DNA of 64,000 bases from an uncultured Draconibacterium sp. (GTDB lineage: Bacteria; Bacteroidota; Bacteroidia; Bacteroidales; Prolixibacteraceae), in assembly GCF_963677565.1 (NCBI RefSeq), contig NZ_OY781981.1, forward strand, positions 1 to 64,000. The letters are read 5' to 3'. Every line of letters starts with the position of its first letter. The stretch's first letter is position 1. The position numbers were made by a program, and so were the translations under genes. The notes under the pieces were generated by a model that saw nothing but the letters and a program-made list of their open reading frames with translations, did not search any database and had not been told where the DNA came from. Below, in pieces: positions 33,781-40,990 of this stretch.

Positions 33781-33912
33781 TTATTCCAGTTTCTCTTTCA
33801 AAAAGAGCAATGTTCTTTCGACAAGTGGCATTTTATCGCCCGTATCGGATAAAGTAACCGCACCGCTCGGGTAAAAATGGCCGAAACATTTATAGTCTGA
33901 CAGACAGTGCAT
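33781..33912 (-). pseudogene. Short ORF, possible 3' remnant of a lost gene
   Basis: A 43-codon frame (MHCLSDYKCFGHFYPSG ... then a coil-like ERTLLFLKEKLE end) with gene-like composition, in the gap between the two serine hydrolase genes. A perfect TATCTTTG (33916-33923) sits only 3 bases before the ATG, too close for a normal leader, so this is more likely the tail of a decayed gene than a real small protein. Family not recognised. Confidence 0.25.
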
Positions 33913-34038
33913 TTACAAAGATACATCATGCCCGCCAGACTATATACAACTTTATTACAATTTAACAAATGTCCATTTCATCCCAAAATCAACATTTGAA
34001 ATTCGGAGTAGGATTTATATATTTTAATCTGTTCAGTT

Positions 34039-35352
34039 TTACCTGTAATGCTGCTGAATAAGCTGACGGGCAAAACCGGGGAAATAAACATCGTTCATGT
34101 ATACACTCGAGAAATAAACGACCACTGTATTGGTTTCGGGCGATACATAAATACCCTGCCCGTAACGACCGGCTTTAAACAGGTCCCCATCGTCGAATAC
34201 CAAATCCCACTGGTATGTAGCATGCGACTGCCCGCCATTAAAGTATTTCGATTTATCGGTTTCCACGCCGCGTTTTAATGCATCGGCATATGTGGTATCA
34301 TATACTTTGGCCCAATAAGTATCGCTCACAAGTTGCTGATCGGCTACTTTATTCCAGCTTGGAGTGAACAACATTGCAAACCGGCCAAAATCGCGCAAGC
34401 GAGATGAATACAAGGCTGCTGATAATGGTTCTCCCTGTGCCGACAAGGCATAATGTCCATCGCTTTCCATTCCCACCTGTGTCCAGATGCGCTCGCTTAT
34501 TACATCTTCGTATTTTTCACCGGTAACTCGCTCGATAATAAAGCCCAGTATTTGTGTATTTGGCGAAGCGTAATCGTATTTTACACCCGGTTCAATATAA
34601 CTCTCTACATTCCTGAGTAATTCAAAAACAGACTCACCGGCATCTTCGTGGCGTGTACTCAGCGAATAAGTAACGGCTTTTGATAACGGATGCTCCGGAT
34701 TCATAAAATTGGCGTTGGTTTCTACATAATCCATCCCCGACACATGGTGCAACAGATGTTTTACTTTTATCCTTTTCCAATCGTCGCTATCGTATTCTGG
34801 AATGTAATGGTTAACGGTTTGTTCAAGGTCTATTAATCCTTCTTCTTCCAGAATATGCACGGTTAATCCTACCAACTGTTTCGATGCCGAAAACCAGCTG
34901 TGTTTGTCCAGCTCGCGCATACCGGGATACTCTTCCAATACAATTTTACCGTCGTGAATTACCAACAGCCCCTGCATACGAGCTTCTTCGTTGCTTAAAA
35001 GATCGCTTAAAGGCATTTTACCAATATCGGTATCGGTGAGGGTAGTTAACAAGGTTTCGTCAATTTCTTTATCAAGCATTGCCACCTGCCCCGCCCCCCG
35101 GTAAACAGTTGTTGTTTGATAAAACTCGGGGGTATTTAAAAAACTATAGGTTCCCACATCGCCATTTATCAGGAAATCCCGGCTTCGATAGGCTTTTCGG
35201 TATTCCATTGCTTTTTCAGGTGTTGTTCCATCTCGAAATACTGAAACTGGTAGTAGTTCTTCTTTTTCTTCTTTTTGATTCTCTTCAGGCTGTTGTGTGC
35301 ATGCGACTGCCAGAAACAAACCTGCCATTAAAATACTTAATGTCGTTTTCAT
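34039..35352 (-). CDS. Serine hydrolase lipoprotein 2 (beta-lactamase fold)
   Basis: 437 residues, tandem paralogue of the gene at 32254-33579. Lipoprotein signal MKTTLSILMAGLFLAVAC; nucleophile motif SASK in HSWFSASKQLVGL; YASPN motif in VKYDYASPNTQILGFII; the same GRYGQGIYVSPETNT segment. The region after the nucleophile is the most diverged (SKAVTYSLSTRHEDAGESVF against LAVWTANSLASRFEESKKSAF), hinting at different specificity. Translated from its own promoter module; the two paralogues keep separate promoters rather than forming an operon. Envelope located, substrate unknown. Confidence 0.9.
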   Translation of the reverse strand: MKTTLSILMAGLFLAVACTQQPEENQKEEKEELLPVSVFRDGTTPEKAMEYRKAYRSRDFLINGDVGTYSFLNTPEFYQTTTVYRGAGQVAMLDKEIDETLLTTLTDTDIGKMPLSDLLSNEEARMQGLLVIHDGKIVLEEYPGMRELDKHSWFSASKQLVGLTVHILEEEGLIDLEQTVNHYIPEYDSDDWKRIKVKHLLHHVSGMDYVETNANFMNPEHPLSKAVTYSLSTRHEDAGESVFELLRNVESYIEPGVKYDYASPNTQILGFIIERVTGEKYEDVISERIWTQVGMESDGHYALSAQGEPLSAALYSSRLRDFGRFAMLFTPSWNKVADQQLVSDTYWAKVYDTTYADALKRGVETDKSKYFNGGQSHATYQWDLVFDDGDLFKAGRYGQGIYVSPETNTVVVYFSSVYMNDVYFPGFARQLIQQHYR

Positions 35353-35394
35353 ACTATTGTTGTTTTAATTGTTACTATTTGTTTTTATTCGGAA

Positions 35395-35460
35395 CAAAGA
35401 TGAAGTCTTATAACTGCCTTTTTAACTCAAATCAGTCCAACCAAAATCCCAAACAGCTCA
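35395..35460 (-). promoter_or_regulatory. Shared promoter module, copy 8 (serine hydrolase 2)
   Basis: Plus-strand parts: caaagatg (35395-35402), 22 bases, actcaaatcagtcca (35425-35439), 6 bases, atcccaaacagctca (35446-35460). The -7 is 42 bases before the ATG. Confidence 0.82.
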
Positions 35461-35578
35461 TTACAAGCACAAAAACAATTAGCAGGCGCCCCCTATAACA
35501 ACCAGCTACTAATTAATCACACGGTGAAAATATTCGTATGGAAACAGAAAACAGGAATTACAACTATTTATCGTTACT

Positions 35579-37294
35579 CTAATGATGATAAATTCCGCGT
35601 GTTACCACCTGGTAGGTAACTTCTCCATTCATAACCGTGGCTAATACCTGGATATCCTTAATTTTCATTGGATCAACCTCAAGAGGATTTTCTGACAATA
35701 CAACAAAATCGGCATATTTTCCCGGCTCCAGACTGCCTACTTTATCTTCAATCCCCAGCACAACTGCCGCTTCGCAGGTGTAAGCTTTTAGTGCCTGTTC
35801 GGGAGTTATGCGCTGATCGGGGCCCAATACCTTACCCGACGAGGTTAAACGATTTACTGCTACCCACATGGCATGTAACGCAATTGGCGGACTTACAGGC
35901 GGATCGTTGTGGATGCCATACGGGATATTTCTTTCTATGGCTTTGTTCATGGCATTAATTTCGGAGGCTCTTTCCTCCCCAAGAAGCAAATCGCGGTGCA
36001 TATCGCCCCAGAAATATACGTGCGGGGTAAAAAAGGTCATACCAATATTTCCCATTTCCTGTATCCGGTCGAACTGGTCGTCGCGAACATACTGGCAGTG
36101 TATGAGGTGTGGCCTGATGTCTGATCTGCCCGTTTTTTTTCGCGCGAATTCGATGGCATTAAGCGCCAAATCCATTGCAGCATCGCCGTTGGCATGTATT
36201 CCGGGCGCAAAACCCAGTTCCAGCATGGTCGTCAGCTCGCTGTCAAAATTTTCCTGTAAACCACGTGCTCCTTTTTTGGTATCTGCATCAAGCTTGTAAT
36301 AGGGCTCGGTAAAATAGCCGGTGCCTCCTTGTGTTGAGCCATCTGTCCATGTTTTTATAAAAGGTACTTTAAAAAGGTCGGTTTCATAATTTTCAATTTG
36401 AGGAGCCACTTCTTCCAAACCCGGCATGGTTACAAACATACCCCCATAAACACGAACCGGAAATCCCGGTTCTTGTGTAACTGCTTCCATTAGCTGTAAC
36501 ATATTTGGATGCATAATGGCCAGTTCAGTAGTAGTGGTAAAACCATGTTCAGCATGAAAAGCAGCCGAATTATAGGTGGTCTCTCTGGTTACAGGGGGCA
36601 ATTTGGCTACCATAAGTGCAGCTGGTTGTCCATTTAAATATCCTGTTAACTCGCCGTTTTCATCCTTTTCAAAATTTCCTCCAGCAGGATCGGGTGTATC
36701 TTTTGTAATTCCCTTCAATTCAAATGCTTTGCTGTTCACATAAGCACCGTGTCCGCTCATATGAAAAATACACACGGGTATATCCGGGAATAACTCGTCA
36801 AGTTCCTGAATTGTAGGGCCGCGTTTTTCTTCGTAAAGCGTTTGGTCTATGGCCCAGGCATAAATCCATCCGTCTTCGTCAGGTTTCCCTTGTTGTTTTA
36901 ATTTATGCAGTGCCTCGGCAAGCGTTGGACAAGCAAAAGGGGTTATGTCTAAAAATTCGAGAACGGCACCATACTGAACCATATGATCGTGGCTTTCGAT
37001 AAATCCCGGGACAACAGTCTTGCCCTCTAACTCGACATACTCGTAGCTGTTTCCGGCTACTTTTTTTACGTCGGACAGATTGCCTACAGCGATAATTTCA
37101 CCCCCCTTTACAGCCATGGCTGTTGCGGTGGGCTGATCGGGATTCATGGTTATAATATTCCCATTAGCGACAATAATCACTTCTTCTTCATCGGCCGTAT
37201 TCTGCACACAAGAAGCCATAAAAAAACCGATGGTTACTACAAGAACGCCCAACAGGAACTTACTAGTACGGTTTTGGTTGACGAATATTTTCAT
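35579..37294 (-). CDS. YtcJ-type amidohydrolase, lipoprotein
   Basis: 571 residues. Signal with lipobox (LGVLVVTIGFFMASC). Amidohydrolase-superfamily TIM barrel of the YtcJ/formamidase-like branch: ANGNIITMNPDQPTATAMAVKGGEI (first beta sandwich), metal pair in PGFIESHDHMVQYG, WIYAWAIDQTLYEE, FIKTWTDGSTQGGTGYFTEPY, ligands in GIHANGDAAMDLAL and HLIHCQYVRDDQF, catalytic Asp in PYGIHNDPPVSPP, then the C-terminal EDKVGSLEPGKYADFVVLSENP. Members hydrolyse amide or cyclic amide bonds. The exported lipoprotein form suggests action on external substrates. 73 bases downstream of the BamA-like gene and probably co-transcribed with it; no shared promoter module. Confidence 0.9.
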   Translation of the reverse strand: MKIFVNQNRTSKFLLGVLVVTIGFFMASCVQNTADEEEVIIVANGNIITMNPDQPTATAMAVKGGEIIAVGNLSDVKKVAGNSYEYVELEGKTVVPGFIESHDHMVQYGAVLEFLDITPFACPTLAEALHKLKQQGKPDEDGWIYAWAIDQTLYEEKRGPTIQELDELFPDIPVCIFHMSGHGAYVNSKAFELKGITKDTPDPAGGNFEKDENGELTGYLNGQPAALMVAKLPPVTRETTYNSAAFHAEHGFTTTTELAIMHPNMLQLMEAVTQEPGFPVRVYGGMFVTMPGLEEVAPQIENYETDLFKVPFIKTWTDGSTQGGTGYFTEPYYKLDADTKKGARGLQENFDSELTTMLELGFAPGIHANGDAAMDLALNAIEFARKKTGRSDIRPHLIHCQYVRDDQFDRIQEMGNIGMTFFTPHVYFWGDMHRDLLLGEERASEINAMNKAIERNIPYGIHNDPPVSPPIALHAMWVAVNRLTSSGKVLGPDQRITPEQALKAYTCEAAVVLGIEDKVGSLEPGKYADFVVLSENPLEVDPMKIKDIQVLATVMNGEVTYQVVTRGIYHH

Positions 37295-37367
37295 AGTTTT
37301 TTATTTTATGTTACTGATTAATTTTACTTAGACCATTTAGTATTTCATTCAAGAGATTGAGGGATTC

Positions 37368-38585
37368 CTAGAAGTATTCGTTCAGGTTCAGGTAAAAGGC
37401 GCCTTCGCCATTCAATCCCCAACCGTAATCGATGGTTAGATTGGCCCTGGATTGTTTCTGAATCATAATTCGTAAACCAACTCCGGCAGCAGGTTCAACA
37501 TATTGAAATAGTTTAACGTCTTTAGATTCATTTGCAGCAGTTGTCATATTGGCAAAAACAACACCCCCCAACAAATCGGGATTCCGTTTGACCAATGTTA
37601 AAGGAAATCGCCATTCTGCTTCGGCATAATACATATGTTCTCCCCTGAAACGCCCTTGAGGAAATGCCCTTCCCGATCTTCCCATTTGATCCCATCCCAG
37701 GGCCGGAAGGTTCATATAAGGCAACGTACCGCTTGTAGTAAAATTACCGTAAGTCCAAAAGGCCAGTAAGTTTCGTGGATTTAATGCACTTAGCGATATA
37801 TAGTCGCGGTATTCAAGCCACAGAGTAGTGGCATTTTTTGTACTTCCCAGAAATTTTGGAATGGCCCTGAAAGAGGCAAAAGCAAACCTGCCTGTATACG
37901 GATTCGCTACATTGTCTCGGCTATCGTAAATTACATTTGCCGAAACACCCGAAGTGGTATATTTCTCCGGATTGAAACCGTTTTCAGTGCTATACCGGTA
38001 ATGATTGGTAAGTACAGGCGGATCAGCTTCCAAATCCAGAAGATGATCATCAATCTTGAAATGCACATCTAGATGATAACCAAGTCCCAGATAAAAATTG
38101 GGTAAGACCTGTTTTAAAGCGGTTTGATGAAAACGTATGAGGTTGAACTCCATTAATTCGCCTTCCGGGATATTCTCATCGATATCAAATGGCAAAATAA
38201 TAGTTGACAAATCGTCGGCTTGAGGACCTGTTCCCAATCCATAGGTTGGTTGAGAAGAAAAAAACAAACGCCAGTCGCCCATAAGCATCCACTCGTTGCC
38301 GGGAGAATAAACCGTTGACTTAAACGTGAACATGAGTTGTTTTTTTGTAGAATAAGAACCGGTAAAAACACCATTCGACATACTTGTTGTTGAAGGATCT
38401 CCAAAAAAAACACCGGCAGAAGCCGCTGCTCCGTACATGAATCCGAAAGCAGGATTTGAGGAAAGAATTGGTAGAGGCGAAATGTAAAATTTACCAACAT
38501 CAACGCTTACCGAATCTTTTTGAGCACTGCTATTTATAGCTAATAATACTGTGATTGTAATCAGGAGTAGATTTTTAAATTTCAT
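37368..38585 (-). CDS. BamA/Omp85-like outer membrane beta-barrel protein
   Basis: 405 residues with a signal peptide (MKFKNLLLITITVLLAINSSAQ) and no POTRA domain. The barrel resembles the C-terminal surface-antigen (D15) domain: alternating strands such as PAFGFMYGAAASAGVFFG, GVSANVIYDSRDNVANPYTGRFAFASF, the lid-loop motif GRFRGEHMYYAEAEWRFPL (RGxxxY region of Omp85 proteins) and a C-terminal strand ending in Phe (GAFYLNLNEYF). It could be a translocation or passive pore for the hydrolase products. First of a two-gene unit with the YtcJ amidohydrolase and divergent from the AraC regulator, which may control it. Confidence 0.82.
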   Translation of the reverse strand: MKFKNLLLITITVLLAINSSAQKDSVSVDVGKFYISPLPILSSNPAFGFMYGAAASAGVFFGDPSTTSMSNGVFTGSYSTKKQLMFTFKSTVYSPGNEWMLMGDWRLFFSSQPTYGLGTGPQADDLSTIILPFDIDENIPEGELMEFNLIRFHQTALKQVLPNFYLGLGYHLDVHFKIDDHLLDLEADPPVLTNHYRYSTENGFNPEKYTTSGVSANVIYDSRDNVANPYTGRFAFASFRAIPKFLGSTKNATTLWLEYRDYISLSALNPRNLLAFWTYGNFTTSGTLPYMNLPALGWDQMGRSGRAFPQGRFRGEHMYYAEAEWRFPLTLVKRNPDLLGGVVFANMTTAANESKDVKLFQYVEPAAGVGLRIMIQKQSRANLTIDYGWGLNGEGAFYLNLNEYF

Positions 38586-39000
38586 TTTTATTATTGTTTG
38601 TTTTCTGAGTTTCCATGTAATAGTCTAAAACTTCCTATATGATTTTACCAGGAGTAGGCTCATTTCCTATAAATTTATGAAATATTCATTTTAAAAGAAA
38701 GCTAACCAGCCTTAAAACAATTCGCAACCAAGTGAACGGATGTTCGAGATACTTAAAATAACGTCGAAAAAAATGACAATTTTATACCGACACAGAAATT
38801 GTCTGTACAAAGCTATATAGATGCTCCTAAAATCGAATACATATCGCCAATTATCAATGTTACGTTTACACATCCCTTTTCGTTCAAAGGATTAATACCT
38901 GTGAGGCTCCCTCTCAATTCGAGAAGCAAAAAAAACCAGTTATAAAAAGGTTGCTATCAAAAATCTTTTACACTATTTTTAGATTCTAATTCTGAACTAC
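38586..39000. other. Divergent regulatory region between barrel gene and AraC gene
   Basis: 415 bases. On the minus strand TAGCTTTG (38808-38815) matches the -7 consensus but would give a leader over 200 bases. A single sequence like one half-site of the shared promoter module, atcccttttcgttca, is at 38872-38886, without a partner at 21 bases. No small ORF credible. Confidence 0.35.
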
Positions 39001-39987
39001 ATGGATGATCTTGAAAGTATATATCTTAAGATAAAGGAAGGAGAAACTAAAAGTTACTTCAATGCGCTGGAAGAATGCTTTGGCGGAGAGGTTTCGGGAA
39101 ATGTTTATGAAGTAAACAGGGGCCGAACACGCATCAGGTTAACTTCATATTCTATTATCCCGGGATTTGAAATCAGCACCACTTCTGCCACACATTATAC
39201 ACCGGTAATAATAGACAGAGAATCGGATGACAATCCTGATTTGATTCATTTAAATGTAATAAAAGAAGGCCAACTAACCCGAGACTATGATAGTATGGAA
39301 AAACGCACCGAAGCCGATAGCAGTAAAGGGATTTTTATTTACAACGGACTGTTTCCTATGAGAATAACACATCCTCCCAATGCTTTACTTGAATCGGTAT
39401 CTTTTAAAATAAGTAAGAATGCCTTACAAGTGCTTCTGCCTGAAGCAACAACTATATTTGAGGCCCTGTTTGGATCAAATGATCCGGTGGCTTATCACAC
39501 CCACTTACCGGTAGAACTAAACACGCTGGTTGAAGATATATTTCATTTTAAGAAAAATGAATTTGGAAGCAAGCCGTTAGTAATTGCCCGTAGCCTTGAA
39601 TTATTTACTCTAATGCTTCGGTCGATACGAAAGCTGGTAGACAAAGACGAGCTGAATGGCCTCCACATTGATGATTATCAACGTCTGCTGAATATTAAAG
39701 ACCAGTTACTCTCAAGTTTCGACCAACGGGTTAGTGTAGAAGGACTGGCCAGCGAATTCGGGATTAGCGTATCGAAACTAAAACGCGATTTTAAAACACT
39801 ATTCAACACTTCGGTATACCAATTTTATACCCATGCCCGAATGGATGAAGCTTACCGAAGACTACGATCTGGAAAATATTCGGTTATGGAAGTGGGTTAC
39901 GACCTGGGCTATCAAAACCTGTCGAAGTTCTCGTCGATGTTTAAAAAGGTAAAAGGTATTAATCCGAAAGATGTTATGCCGGTGTAA
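39001..39987 (+). CDS. AraC/PchR-type transcriptional regulator
   Basis: 328 residues. The N-terminal about 215 residues are an AraC-binding/PchR-like sensor of unknown ligand (FEISTTSATHYTPVIIDRES ...). The C-terminal about 100 residues form the double helix-turn-helix: RVSVEGLASEFGISVSKLKRDFKTLF (first HTH) and SVMEVGYDLGYQNLSKFSSMFKKVKGINP (second HTH with the family signature). AraC proteins bind paired sites about 21 bp apart, usually next to the promoter, so this is a candidate for controlling the neighbouring barrel/amidohydrolase genes or the module-bearing genes at 20.5-35.5 kb (inference). No membrane segment. Confidence 0.92.
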   Translation: MDDLESIYLKIKEGETKSYFNALEECFGGEVSGNVYEVNRGRTRIRLTSYSIIPGFEISTTSATHYTPVIIDRESDDNPDLIHLNVIKEGQLTRDYDSMEKRTEADSSKGIFIYNGLFPMRITHPPNALLESVSFKISKNALQVLLPEATTIFEALFGSNDPVAYHTHLPVELNTLVEDIFHFKKNEFGSKPLVIARSLELFTLMLRSIRKLVDKDELNGLHIDDYQRLLNIKDQLLSSFDQRVSVEGLASEFGISVSKLKRDFKTLFNTSVYQFYTHARMDEAYRRLRSGKYSVMEVGYDLGYQNLSKFSSMFKKVKGINPKDVMPV

Positions 39988-40142
39988 GATTTGAGTTGCG
40001 AGGTTAGAGTTACGAGTTACAAGTATTTAGCATCAAGTTCCCATAACAATCCCATCAATCTTTCTTCAATCTGCATCAATCTCTTAACCTTATTCATCTT
40101 TCCAACAATTCTGGAAATGATGTTTTTGTTGCATTGAAAAGA

Positions 40143-40760
40143 CTAAACAACCAACCGCCTAAAACTGCAAAAGATAAAATTCTGTAGCGTATTCGAAGGT
40201 GTTCTGTGATCGACAGTGATACATTTGATTTTATTGAAGAAATTGCGGAGCAGGCTGATCATCGTACTTTCAGAATATTGTTTTATTTCTATGCCGCTGC
40301 ATTTTGTCGGGCCTTGTTCCGAGAAGGTACCCAGTACCAGGTAACCACCCGGTTTAACAAACGATCTGATCGTGTCGACATAATTACTGATCTCCTGCTT
40401 GCCGGTTAAGAAGTGAAAGGCAGCTCTGTCGTGCCACATGTCATATTTTTCATTAGGTTGAAAGTTCGCCGCATCGGCAACAATCCATTTTACCGAGTTG
40501 GCTTTTTCGCCTAATCGTTTCTGTGCTTTTTTAATAGCCGTTTCAGAGATATCGAGAACGGTAATGTTATGGTACCCCATTTTCAGAAGTTCATCCACCA
40601 AATAACTATCGCCACCGCCCACATCAATAATTCGTGCCGACAGCGGCAAATTAAACTCATTAACAAACTGAAGTGATGTTGTTGGCGAAGCCTGAAACCA
40701 GCTTACCTCCTCGATATTCTTACTTTGATAGATTTCTTCCCAATGCTTTTTTCGGTCCAT
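40143..40760 (-). CDS. Class I SAM-dependent methyltransferase
   Basis: 205 residues. KKHWEEIYQSKNIEEVSWFQASPTTSL at the start is typical of a group of methyltransferases annotated as thiopurine/tellurite-like or UbiG-like; SAM-binding motif I is IIDVGGGDSYLVDELL, then ITVLDISETAI and WIVADAANF. KYDMWHDRAAFHFLTG is the conserved post-I segment. The substrate is unknown; some relatives methylate small oxyanions or thiols. Cytoplasmic, monocistronic. Convergent with the AraC gene; the 155-base gap contains a tandem-like gagttgcgaggttagagtt filler and no terminator that I could identify. Confidence 0.85.
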   Translation of the reverse strand: MDRKKHWEEIYQSKNIEEVSWFQASPTTSLQFVNEFNLPLSARIIDVGGGDSYLVDELLKMGYHNITVLDISETAIKKAQKRLGEKANSVKWIVADAANFQPNEKYDMWHDRAAFHFLTGKQEISNYVDTIRSFVKPGGYLVLGTFSEQGPTKCSGIEIKQYSESTMISLLRNFFNKIKCITVDHRTPSNTLQNFIFCSFRRLVV

Positions 40761-40855
40761 AGTCCTTGTCCTTTAGTATTCTTTTGCCCGGGAAGAATTG
40801 CCGGCAAAATAATAATTATCATCGGGATTCTCAACCATTGGGAATTGATATTTAT

Positions 40856-40883
40856 TAAAAACCCGGCGCTTACGCACCGGGCT
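40856..40883 (-). terminator. Rho-independent terminator of the GH36 gene
   Basis: Stem acccggcgc / gcaccgggct (one mismatch) with a TTAC loop and five Ts on the minus strand. Confidence 0.75.
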
Positions 40884-40990
40884 ATATGATTTCGCCCCGA
40901 TGGGGCTAATTGCCTATTGTCATTTGCATATTGCCAACTCCTTCTGAAATCAAAAATTGTTAATCATCATTCTGCAATCAATCTTCCTTG

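Noticed and set aside
38821..38886. A ninth copy of the shared promoter module upstream of the AraC gene
   Set aside because: Only one half-site-like sequence (38872-38886) is present; the partner at 21 bases and the -7 at 22 bases are missing.
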